The notes beneath the pieces were generated by a model. It had not been told where the DNA came from. It made no database searches and worked only from the letters and a program-made list of their open reading frames with translations. Shown piece by piece: positions 29,378 through 37,809 of a stretch of 64,000 nt of DNA. The stretch covers positions 1-64,000 of the forward strand of contig JAAWOG010000002.1 in the NCBI GenBank assembly GCA_022799355.1, written 5' to 3'. The translations under genes were made by a program, and so were the position numbers. The stretch is from Lachnospiraceae bacterium (GTDB lineage Bacteria; Bacillota; Clostridia; Lachnospirales; Lachnospiraceae). Each line of letters starts with the position of its first letter. The stretch's first letter is position 1.

Positions 29378-32300
29378 TTATCTCAAATCTTTCCAGAGTT
29401 TGTTTTGTTCCTGGCTGGAAGAAGTTGCCCTTGCAGCCTGCATTACGATTTCACTGAAATACCGCTCCGGAAGCTCACCGATCTTTTTATTGAATTTCAC
29501 ATCAAAAACAGTGATATCTTCGTTTTCACCGCCCACATAACTGCCGGAAAAATTAAGTTCCGCACGCAGTCCCTGTTCCTTATCCTCACGGTAATAGTAG
29601 TAGAAGACACCGGCATCCTCAGCTTGCCCGCGGTACCATCCCATGTTCTGCATTTTACCATGCAGGGAGAGATCATTGAGGATAAAGCCGCCGAAACGTT
29701 CCATGGATTTTTCTTCTGCCTCCTCTTTGGTCATATGATAGACAGGGCGGGAGAGCTGTTCAATGGGCTGGATAATTTCGTAATCCTCAAGCTGGGTTTT
29801 CCATGCCTCAGCAGATTCTTCTGAGAGTTCTATCGGATGGATGAGTCCGATCTTATAAATAGAATCGGGGTTATCCTGTTTATCAGGAAGTTCATACTCT
29901 TCCTCATCTTCCGTATTAAAACTGCCATCCTCCATATAACGGAAGGTTTGTATCAGTTTTTTATCTTTGTAAATGCCCCAGATCAGCCCAATCGCAAACT
30001 GGTGCATAATCGGATTTTCCACAAAGAGTTTTTTCCATGCATCACAGGTCCACTGACGCTCAGCGGAAAGTGCCAGTTCAAGCCGCATTTTCTGACTGGT
30101 AATGGTAGCCTTCATCTGTTTCTTCATTTCCTTGAAAGAAGCGTAGCTTTCCGCTGCTTTTACGGGATCATCCTTTTTACCAGGGGCGGGCAGATTTTTT
30201 AATTTCTTTCCGTTTTCATCGAACACTTCCACTTCCAGGGCAGGAGTGATTGTTACCGTAAATTTCCGTTCACCATAATCAAAATGACGTTTCATATTTT
30301 CATCGAAGCCGAGGTTCGGAACAATGCGGTCGGCAAGTTCCTCCGTGGTAATGCCAAGCTGATCGGCGGCAAACTTTAAAGCTTCACCGGCAGCAGTTTT
30401 TACCTGACGGAATTTAAATTTTCTGGAAATACCGTCTACAATCAAAAGTGCTTCCGGTCTCGGATTCAGAGCCAGAGCCCGCACGGCATCTGCGGCGATG
30501 GCGCCTCTGGAATGCTGGGGCCATTCGGTTATCTGATGCTGCAGCTTTTTAATGATATCGGTACCGCCGTGGATGGAAGCAGCGTAGAGTACCCAGCGTT
30601 TTTTTGCCTCGGCGCCCAGTTCAAGCCATTTGTCAAACAGTTCGTTCACATAGATGGCAAATTCTTTTTCATCCAGTTCCGATGCCAGAGCCGCCGCGTC
30701 TTTGTTAACACCGCAGGTTGTCATGGAAGAATAACAAAGCAGGATCGCCTGCAGGTATTCCTCCTCAGCAGGTATTGCCGCTTTTTTATGTACCGGTGAG
30801 AAAGGTGTCTCATAAGCCCATGCCAAAGTACGCTTTTTGCCGCCCTTATGAAGTGTTTTTACAATATCCTGTAAAGTTATAATGCTTCCCGATTGTCCTG
30901 CGTCCGTATTTAAAATATCCTGCAGCAGTGTTCTCATTTTACCGTTTTTCTCTTTTTCCAGAGCAGCCATCAGTTCCGGCTGATATTTTTGAACATCCCA
31001 TTTTGTCAGAATACGGACGGCAAGTTCCCGTTCCGAGGATTTTTTAGAAGAGAGGAGAGCCAGTATTTCCGAATCCCAGTTTTTCTGTTCGCACAGAACA
31101 TTGTATAATGCGTCCCTGACAAGTTTTGAACTGTCCTGAGAAAAAGCGAGGATTTCTTTTTTATATTCCTCTGCGTTTTTACTTAAGACATCGACGGCAA
31201 AGGCTCTGCTGACGGCATCAGCTTCCTGAAAGGCAGAAAGGATTTCTTCCCGGTTCACGGTGAGATATTTGCAGAATACCTCGATAGATGTCTGTTTCAG
31301 CAGTTCTTTGTGTTTTTCGTTATAAAAATACTGGTACATCATGGAGTAGAACTTTAGCTGATGTGCCGCATCAAGATGTTCCTCGTCAAATGCAGTATAT
31401 ATTTTTCGGATTTTCTGTGTTTCGAGGCTTGTATTGCAAACCAGCACCCAGTAGAAAAAGTAGCTGAAACCTTTCAGGAAGTAATAAATGAGTGTTCTGT
31501 TATAAAAACTCTGATCATTATAATTTTTGGCATAGGACTCCAGCAGATTTTTGTTCTGGGTAAGATTGCTGCTGTAACCATATTTTGAGTAAAGCTGATT
31601 TTCATAAGGGTAGAGGGAAGCAACATCTGTTTCGCCCCGCAGATATTTTTTTACTTCCCCGATAATGGGGCTTTTTTCGGTAATCATGTTGATCAGTTTA
31701 TCCCGCTCTTTATTACCATTTTTTCTCTGTTTCAGGAAAAGCAGCTTATCTTCCTGCTGCAGGACATTCATCATAATAGAAGAGTCATGGGCGTCAGCTT
31801 CTTCCAAAGCTTCCATAAATACGGTTTTATTTTTGCGGAACTGGGCTGTGAGAATATTGTTCAGTTCCCTTGATGCTGCCTGCAAGATCAAAGATTTACT
31901 GTCAATGTCAAAAAACTCGTCATAGTCTCCGCCCTTTTTCCGTATATCCATCCAGAATCTGTCGGTAATGGCTGCTGCGGCTGTGAGCATCTCAGGAAGG
32001 CTTATGGAAAAGCATACCTTCACAATATTTCTTAAAATATCCGACAGTGTGAAATTGAGAAGAGCCGTGGAACCTAAAAGATTTAAGGTATAGTTATTAG
32101 TCTTGCATTTTTTCTGTGCAAGTTTCAGTATGTTATCGTTTACCTGGTTCTGCCGGATTGCCTGTTTGATTTCCTGAAGAGCAGAAGAGGGCATACTGTG
32201 CGGCTCATAAATATGATCGAGATTTTGAAGAAGGATCGTTTCATATTGCTGCATCAAAGAAAAGTCCTCTGCCTGAACCTGTCTGGTTATCTCCGGTGAT

Positions 32301-32941
32301 TTGCCGAAGAATTTGCTCACGCCGGATAAAAGGGAGGCGTTTTTTTCCTCTTTTGATAAAAGTTCACCGGCATTCGGATATTTGATCAGGAAGTAGATTG
32401 CAAGCAGTATCAGTTTTGCGGAACCGCAGGAATGCATGGACGAATTTGGTATACTCCTGATATTTTGTGGATAATCAGCAAGAAGAAATGCCTGTTTTAT
32501 GGCTTCCGCATCATAGTTCATCAGTTTCATAAGGGGCTGAATCCCTCTTGACATACGAAAAAGATAAGACGAAATGTCCGCGGCATAGACAGCACCGGCT
32601 TTTGACTGATCTATGGGAAGTTTCCACAGATAGGCAAGTCCGCTGCCGCCTGCCATACCCTGGGGAAGCAGAGAAGAGCAGCTTATGCCGCCGACTGCAA
32701 AAAGGATATTGAACAGCTTTCCCGCTTCCTCCATCATTCCATGCTTGAAAAAGCTGCTGAAGACGGAAGTATCACGTTTTTGTAACAGGGATAAGTTTTT
32801 ATATGGAAGATTGGCTAACGCTTCTTCTCCTTTTTCACCGGAAAGATAGGTTTCCAGGTCATTTAACTGTTCCTGTGTTAAGTTTAACTGTTCCAACAGT
32901 TTCATTGCGCCTTCTAGGCGCGTTTCCTTTGGGCTTCTCAT
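29378..32941 (-). CDS. DUF4132 family giant protein, copy A (YehI/MolR-like)
   Basis: An 1187-residue paralog of the next gene, with the same plan: an N-terminal LTQEQLNDLETYLSG helix, a helical HEAT-like body, and a C-terminal DUF4132 domain (about 750-1180). It has an insert of about 20 residues near 205-225 (around FFGKSPEITRQ) that copy B lacks. The start ATG is preceded by AGGAGGACACAGCC. Both are predicted soluble, without signal peptide or obvious catalytic motif. A scaffold or substrate-binding role beside the MoxR ATPase is my inference. Confidence 0.8.
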   Translation of the reverse strand: MRSPKETRLEGAMKLLEQLNLTQEQLNDLETYLSGEKGEEALANLPYKNLSLLQKRDTSVFSSFFKHGMMEEAGKLFNILFAVGGISCSSLLPQGMAGGSGLAYLWKLPIDQSKAGAVYAADISSYLFRMSRGIQPLMKLMNYDAEAIKQAFLLADYPQNIRSIPNSSMHSCGSAKLILLAIYFLIKYPNAGELLSKEEKNASLLSGVSKFFGKSPEITRQVQAEDFSLMQQYETILLQNLDHIYEPHSMPSSALQEIKQAIRQNQVNDNILKLAQKKCKTNNYTLNLLGSTALLNFTLSDILRNIVKVCFSISLPEMLTAAAAITDRFWMDIRKKGGDYDEFFDIDSKSLILQAASRELNNILTAQFRKNKTVFMEALEEADAHDSSIMMNVLQQEDKLLFLKQRKNGNKERDKLINMITEKSPIIGEVKKYLRGETDVASLYPYENQLYSKYGYSSNLTQNKNLLESYAKNYNDQSFYNRTLIYYFLKGFSYFFYWVLVCNTSLETQKIRKIYTAFDEEHLDAAHQLKFYSMMYQYFYNEKHKELLKQTSIEVFCKYLTVNREEILSAFQEADAVSRAFAVDVLSKNAEEYKKEILAFSQDSSKLVRDALYNVLCEQKNWDSEILALLSSKKSSERELAVRILTKWDVQKYQPELMAALEKEKNGKMRTLLQDILNTDAGQSGSIITLQDIVKTLHKGGKKRTLAWAYETPFSPVHKKAAIPAEEEYLQAILLCYSSMTTCGVNKDAAALASELDEKEFAIYVNELFDKWLELGAEAKKRWVLYAASIHGGTDIIKKLQHQITEWPQHSRGAIAADAVRALALNPRPEALLIVDGISRKFKFRQVKTAAGEALKFAADQLGITTEELADRIVPNLGFDENMKRHFDYGERKFTVTITPALEVEVFDENGKKLKNLPAPGKKDDPVKAAESYASFKEMKKQMKATITSQKMRLELALSAERQWTCDAWKKLFVENPIMHQFAIGLIWGIYKDKKLIQTFRYMEDGSFNTEDEEEYELPDKQDNPDSIYKIGLIHPIELSEESAEAWKTQLEDYEIIQPIEQLSRPVYHMTKEEAEEKSMERFGGFILNDLSLHGKMQNMGWYRGQAEDAGVFYYYYREDKEQGLRAELNFSGSYVGGENEDITVFDVKFNKKIGELPERYFSEIVMQAARATSSSQEQNKLWKDLR

Positions 32942-33016
32942 GGCTGTGTCCTCCTGTTTTTTTATAATAAATTAAGTAATTGTATTATTATATAAATTTT
33001 ACTGTATAAATAATAA

Positions 33017-34447
33017 TCATTGTTTTACAACATATTTCTGGTTTTTACTGTTTGGTTTATCCGGAATTGTCATGACCAGTTTTCCTTCCAAAATAAGAGG
33101 TTTCAAATAATTTTTTGCAATATTTTTTGTGTCTTTATATCCCAAAAAAGCAGTTATTTCATTTTTGGATCTTGGTGTTTTACAAAATGTTAAAATTTTA
33201 TCTTGGGTGTTATCTTGGGTGTTATCTTGGGTGTTATCTTGGGTGTTGCCGGTATTTGAAGATTCTGCAAATTTCTTGTTTTTTATTGTTGCATAAACCA
33301 TAAATGCAGCCGTTCGATATTCTGGTTCAGGCAATCCCGCCTGTTTCATTTCAAGATACATACGATCAATACCTTCACCAAATTCCCGTACATATTTATA
33401 TTCATGCAGTATACCGGCAATCTTTGGGTTTCTTGAAAAATGAATTTCTCTCATATTATTCAGACGGACAATTCCCGGGAGAGTTCCTGGGCTTTCCACA
33501 GTAATATGATCATCAAACATCTTAATCTGAATATCAGTTCCCTTGATACTGTAGTCACGGTGGGCAACCGCATTAATAATAAGTTCCTTCCAGGCAAATT
33601 CCGGATACTCCGGTTCGGTAATAAATCTGGCATCTGCTCCTAAATAAGTATGTTCTTTTATCTGACTTTTGACAAATTCAATGGTCTTTTCCACCAAATC
33701 TATAATTCGACCTTCAAAAATTTTATCTTTGACTACATTCATGGCAGCGCCGACTTTAGCTTCCGTACCCTCGTATTTTATGAAACGTACTCTGGCACGT
33801 TCAAAAAATAATTGAGGATTTTTACCAAAAAGCAGTATGGCAGCTCCACTCATTTCCTGGCGATTATTAGCATTTACAATAAATTTTTTATTTTGCCTGA
33901 TATATTCTTCCGGTGATTTTCCATAACCAATTTTTGTGCAATAGTCAGATACAACTTTCATATCAATATCTTCTATGGTACTTCCGTATACAGGTTCATT
34001 TTCGTAATATCTGGTACCTTTGGCATACATTAGTTGTAATCTTTCATCAAAAGTAAGTTTCTTTGATTTGTCACCGATACGTAAAAATACTTCGTCACGA
34101 TGATTTGCATGAAGTTCGCTGCTCTGTGGAATTCGTATCAGCAATAAATGGTTGTCCTTATCATGGCTGTCCATACAGTTTATTACTTCCGTTTCAATCA
34201 TAATAGAGGGCTGACAAAAATCTAAAGGTGCTCGTAAAATTTCATTTATATTTTTTGTAAAGTCATCTATTCCGGTAATTTCGCCATTATCTTCTATTCC
34301 CACAACTAATAAACCACCATCTGCATTTGCAAAAGCAATCATGGAAACAGCAATAGCTTTTGCTTCAATTTTGGCGCTTTTGCGGTCATACAATTGTTTT
34401 TCGTTGGTAGTGCACATTTCTTCAATTGTCATAGTTGTTAATTTCAT
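33017..34447 (-). CDS. AlbA/Schlafen-type ATP-binding regulator (RecG-like C-terminus)
   Basis: A 476-residue protein with an N-terminal AlbA_2 (Schlafen-like) domain (about 10-140; ANADGGLLVVGIEDNGEITG), often annotated as a DNA- or RNA-binding regulator. It is followed by an ATPase-like C-terminal segment with ELIINAVAHRDYS and a GxG-containing region (about 285-395). A tetrapeptide Asn-Thr-Gln-Asp repeated four times (about 400-415) links to a C-terminal winged-helix-like domain. The gene is more AT-rich than its neighbours. It may be an inserted regulator in the DUF4132 operon or a separate module; its true role is unknown. The ATG follows GGGAGAG. Confidence 0.8.
   Translation of the reverse strand: MKLTTMTIEEMCTTNEKQLYDRKSAKIEAKAIAVSMIAFANADGGLLVVGIEDNGEITGIDDFTKNINEILRAPLDFCQPSIMIETEVINCMDSHDKDNHLLLIRIPQSSELHANHRDEVFLRIGDKSKKLTFDERLQLMYAKGTRYYENEPVYGSTIEDIDMKVVSDYCTKIGYGKSPEEYIRQNKKFIVNANNRQEMSGAAILLFGKNPQLFFERARVRFIKYEGTEAKVGAAMNVVKDKIFEGRIIDLVEKTIEFVKSQIKEHTYLGADARFITEPEYPEFAWKELIINAVAHRDYSIKGTDIQIKMFDDHITVESPGTLPGIVRLNNMREIHFSRNPKIAGILHEYKYVREFGEGIDRMYLEMKQAGLPEPEYRTAAFMVYATIKNKKFAESSNTGNTQDNTQDNTQDNTQDKILTFCKTPRSKNEITAFLGYKDTKNIAKNYLKPLILEGKLVMTIPDKPNSKNQKYVVKQ
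33200..33247 (-). repeat. Four 12-bp tandem repeats encoding an NTQD linker
   Basis: The 12-base unit ATCTTGGGTGTT is repeated four times exactly within the AlbA-type gene. The repeat keeps frame and encodes Asn-Thr-Gln-Asp units. Copy-number change would lengthen or shorten the linker between the ATPase-like part and the winged-helix tail. Confidence 0.92.
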
Positions 34448-34464
34448 TGGAACTCTCCCATATA

Positions 34465-34806
34465 CTATATAGTTAAATAATAATTTTTCCCCCTGTCATA
34501 AGCGGTTTTTTCCCTACCGCGTTCCACATATGCTGTCAGTTCCGTATAATATTCCGCACAGAGGGAATATTTATTCTTGTCAGCGGAAACTCTGTGCCTG
34601 CTTTCGGATAATTCTTTCTGCAGGGCAAGGAGCAGGCGGGAGAGATGCTGCATACCGTATTCTGCGGCATCCTTTCCCTTTTCTTCTAATTCCCGTAAAG
34701 TGCTGTCATGAACAGTATGAAATCCGCTCTGGCAGAGATCTTCCAGAATAGAGTTGATGTCCGAAAAAAATTCTTCAAAAAAATCTTCTTTACTTTTTGA
34801 AAACAT
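34465..34806 (-). CDS. Small helical protein in the MoxR-vWA-SWIM operon
   Basis: A 113-residue, mostly helical soluble protein with many Glu and Lys residues that I do not recognise. It starts MFSKSKEDFFEEFF and contains ELEEKGKDAAEYGMQHLSRLLLALQKELSE (about 44-73), which is predicted to form amphipathic helices. It lies between the SWIM gene and the AlbA-type gene, with short gaps on both sides, so it is probably part of the operon and may bind one of its partners. The ribosome site is weak (GAGAGGA, 14 bases away). Confidence 0.6.
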   Translation of the reverse strand: MFSKSKEDFFEEFFSDINSILEDLCQSGFHTVHDSTLRELEEKGKDAAEYGMQHLSRLLLALQKELSESRHRVSADKNKYSLCAEYYTELTAYVERGREKTAYDRGKNYYLTI

Positions 34807-34870
34807 AATGGTCCGTAATCCTCTCAGAATCTTTTTGATGTTTTTCAGGTATCGGATATTCGGCTCCGTT

Positions 34871-36568
34871 TTAAACGGAAGGCTTCCAGGTATCCACCGG
34901 AATCAGCCTGATACGTCCTTCCTTTAAATAAACTTTACCGATAAAACAGGGCGGTTCTTCTTCCCTGATTTTTTCCAGATAACGGATGCTTCGGGCATCT
35001 TCTTTGGAGTAGGGAAGTTCGAGTATGACTTCCCGCTTTTTCCGGTCATATAAGGTCATCATCAGCGTTTGTTCCGTTTTGGAGAAAACGGCTTTTTCAC
35101 AAAAAGCAGGCTGTAAAAAAACGAGGTTTTTGTTTTGTCCCGTCATCTGCTCCGAAAACAATTTACCGAAATCTTCATAGTACCACTTCGGAAATTCTTC
35201 CGGATCCGGCCTGCAGTTTCCGAGAATTTCACCCCTTGTCTCCTTGCTGGAAGAAAGGCGCCTTCGTTCATCACACTTTGCGTCCTTGAGATGGATGCGC
35301 AGCGTGATCAGATTTTCGAGAGAGCAGGTAAGCCCCCAGGGAGCCTCAGCTTTCTGAGGACGCCCCCATTTTCTTCGGTTGTCATAAAAAACAGGGCGCG
35401 CTACGGTATAAGTGTACCATTGATCCGTATTTGTCTCCAGAAAATAGACGGTCTCTCCCTCATAACCGGAGACATCTTCAAAATGTTCTATTGTGATACC
35501 CGTCAGGTCCAGATCTCCGGCAGCTAGATAATCGGCATGAAATTCTCCGGCCTCTTTCACAAGGTTCACAATATTTTCCGTCTCCAAAAGATTAATTACT
35601 CCGGAATATAGTTTTGTTAGTTTTTTCATTAAGTCTGCAGTCAGAAAAGAAGCCTGTCTTTTTAAATAGGATTGATACAAGGTGCCAAGTCCGCGGAAGC
35701 CTCTCTCAAAATCGGCAAGTCCCGCATTGTGGCTGATAATCGCAAAGCGTTCGAGAGAGTCCGTCACATCAGGGGAAACTCTTGAGAGTCCGGTTATCAT
35801 CAGTTCTTCTAAATAATCTTTCATCTGGGCGGCTGCATTTTTTACCTGCCCGGAATCGAAAAGAGAGTCTTTTTTCTGATATTCTTCAAGATTTTTCAGT
35901 GAAAAAATGCCGTCTTTCAGCTTGCACCAGAGGATCGCTTCGGCTTTGTGGGTACAAAGTTCTTTTTTATGACAACTGCAGGAGGAATATTCTAAAGGCG
36001 ATAATAATTTTACGGTCATATTTTCGCCGGGAAGCCGTACGGTAAAAACGGAAGATTCCTCTATTTCCGGACGGACCTCTTTGCCTGCTTTATTCAAAAA
36101 GGAAGCAAGACGGCGTGTTCCCATCACTTTAAACAGATCCTTTTCAGGAAAGGAGCGGATCTCGTTCCAAAGTTTTTTCTGTTTGTCACTGCTTTCCGTA
36201 TTTTCTTTTGAAGTAATATGCTGCGCATTATTGCCGCCCATATTTTCTTCCGAATGACCTTCCTGATCCGATTCCTCTTTCCCTGCGTCCATATCAGAAT
36301 GAACTGTCTGTTCCTTTAAAAACAGGATGCCGAGAATAATATGTTTACAGATACTCCTGGAAGGACAACTGCATCTGCTGTCCCCGAGCGGAAAGCATAA
36401 AATAACTGTTTCACCGTCTACCTGAAGGGCGGCTTCCTCCTCCGACTTTAATATTTTAACAACGGCGGTTTCTTTATCTTTATAGGCTCTTTTCACAATC
36501 CCCTTGTTGGTAAGCCCGATTAAATATTCATCATCGATTTCTGCAAGTTGCTTTTTCCAGTTGACCAT
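34871..36568 (-). CDS. SWIM zinc-finger protein (YehQ-like)
   Basis: A 565-residue protein with two SWIM-type zinc motifs: CSCPSRSICKH at about residues 62-72 and CSCHKKELCTHK at about 198-209. Both have the C-x-C-x(n)-C-x-H pattern. Between them lies a low-complexity acidic segment (about 95-135). The remaining 350 residues are helical, ending in a beta-rich tail. SWIM fingers bind DNA or proteins. In E. coli the equivalent gene in the yehL-M-P-Q group is yehQ, of similar size. It is directly downstream of the vWA gene. The ATG follows AAAGGA. Confidence 0.8.
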   Translation of the reverse strand: MVNWKKQLAEIDDEYLIGLTNKGIVKRAYKDKETAVVKILKSEEEAALQVDGETVILCFPLGDSRCSCPSRSICKHIILGILFLKEQTVHSDMDAGKEESDQEGHSEENMGGNNAQHITSKENTESSDKQKKLWNEIRSFPEKDLFKVMGTRRLASFLNKAGKEVRPEIEESSVFTVRLPGENMTVKLLSPLEYSSCSCHKKELCTHKAEAILWCKLKDGIFSLKNLEEYQKKDSLFDSGQVKNAAAQMKDYLEELMITGLSRVSPDVTDSLERFAIISHNAGLADFERGFRGLGTLYQSYLKRQASFLTADLMKKLTKLYSGVINLLETENIVNLVKEAGEFHADYLAAGDLDLTGITIEHFEDVSGYEGETVYFLETNTDQWYTYTVARPVFYDNRRKWGRPQKAEAPWGLTCSLENLITLRIHLKDAKCDERRRLSSSKETRGEILGNCRPDPEEFPKWYYEDFGKLFSEQMTGQNKNLVFLQPAFCEKAVFSKTEQTLMMTLYDRKKREVILELPYSKEDARSIRYLEKIREEEPPCFIGKVYLKEGRIRLIPVDTWKPSV

Positions 36569-36661
36569 TTTGTTTTCCTTTTACTGTATTGTCCGGATAT
36601 GTATTTTCGCATCGGGTGAACCAGTACGGTCACGTTCCGGGCAAAGATAGTTCTATGAATA

Positions 36662-37789
36662 TTATATGATCTTTCCGATCCACTCCGCCAGTTCCTCCGG
36701 TGTCATTGCCCCTACATGGGCGCCCAGATCGGCAAGCCTAGCGGCGGCATGTCTGTCATAGCAGGGATTTGCTTCCATATCCAGAGCCGTAAGAGCGATC
36801 AGTTTTGCGCCGCTTTCAATAATACCTTTGCTGACACTGTAAAGATTCTGATAACCACCGCCCTCATAGAGATCGGAGATCAGGATCACCATTGTCCGGT
36901 AGGGAAAGTCGATCAGCTTCTCACAGTAGGAGAGTGCTTTGGCAATATTTGTACCGCCGCCAAGCTGTATGCTCATCAGCGTTTCCACGGGATCTTCCAC
37001 ATAACCGCTGAGATCCACCACACTCATATCGAAAATGACAAGCTTCACATCCAGCATGGGAAGCTTTGCGAAAATACCGGCCATAACTGCACTGTGGATT
37101 ACGGAATCCAGCATAGAGCCGCTCTCATCCACACAGAGGATCACACGCCAACTGTTATAGCGTTTCATACGGGAATTGAAATAAACCTGCTTTAAGACAA
37201 GCCTTTCCTCTTCCATATCATAGTTTTTCAGATTCCGGCGTATGGTTTTTTTCATATCCAGATTCCGGGCGGACTTAACGGGAGAACTGGTGGTCCGGTC
37301 CAGCTTTCCAACAAAGGAGCGTTTCAGTTCCTGTTCCATCTTTTTCGTCAGCTCTTCGGCAACCTTTCGTACGATCTCTTTTGCCAACTCCAGCACTTTG
37401 CCCTTCATCATATGCTTTAAGGTCAAAATGGTTTTTAAGAGTTCCCGGTTTGGCTCAAGTTTTTTCAGAACGTCAGGATCGGTCAGAAGTTCCGTCATAT
37501 TATATTTTTCCAGCGCATGGCGCTCCATCACTTCCACGGTCTGCTTTGGAAACAGTTTTTTAACCTTCTGCAGCCAGGAGGGCACCATAAGTTTACTCTC
37601 ACCCCGTCCGCCGGCGCGGTCCTCCTGCCGGATGCCCTGCTCTTCGCCGTACTCTCTGGAATACAGAAAATCAAGCGCTTCTTCCATATCCATATATTGA
37701 AGGGTATCACCCGAAAACGGAAGCTGCTGCGCGGCATATTTACCAAGGATGAGCCGCCATCTGTTTAAAAGTTCCTGTTCATCTGTCAT
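36662..37789 (-). CDS. von Willebrand A domain protein (YehP-like)
   Basis: A 375-residue protein with a helical N-terminal half and a C-terminal vWA domain (about 205-375). The metal-ion-dependent adhesion site is intact: D-x-S-x-S in CVDESGSML, the Thr in LGGGTNIAK, and the Asp in ILISDLYEG. MoxR AAA+ proteins commonly work with a vWA partner, which recruits substrate (RavA-ViaA, NorQ-NorD and CbbQ-CbbO are examples). It starts 20 bases after the DUF5682 gene. Confidence 0.88.
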   Translation of the reverse strand: MTDEQELLNRWRLILGKYAAQQLPFSGDTLQYMDMEEALDFLYSREYGEEQGIRQEDRAGGRGESKLMVPSWLQKVKKLFPKQTVEVMERHALEKYNMTELLTDPDVLKKLEPNRELLKTILTLKHMMKGKVLELAKEIVRKVAEELTKKMEQELKRSFVGKLDRTTSSPVKSARNLDMKKTIRRNLKNYDMEEERLVLKQVYFNSRMKRYNSWRVILCVDESGSMLDSVIHSAVMAGIFAKLPMLDVKLVIFDMSVVDLSGYVEDPVETLMSIQLGGGTNIAKALSYCEKLIDFPYRTMVILISDLYEGGGYQNLYSVSKGIIESGAKLIALTALDMEANPCYDRHAAARLADLGAHVGAMTPEELAEWIGKII

Positions 37790-37809
37790 GATCTGTCAGC
37801 CTTTCTTAG

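Noticed and set aside
33200..33247. Short regular repeats considered as a CRISPR array.
   Set aside because: The units are 12 bases, directly adjacent with no spacers, and in frame inside a gene.
36716..37195. Plus-strand frames across the vWA and DUF5682 genes.
   Set aside because: They follow the third-position pattern of the minus-strand genes and lack ribosome sites or recognisable domains.
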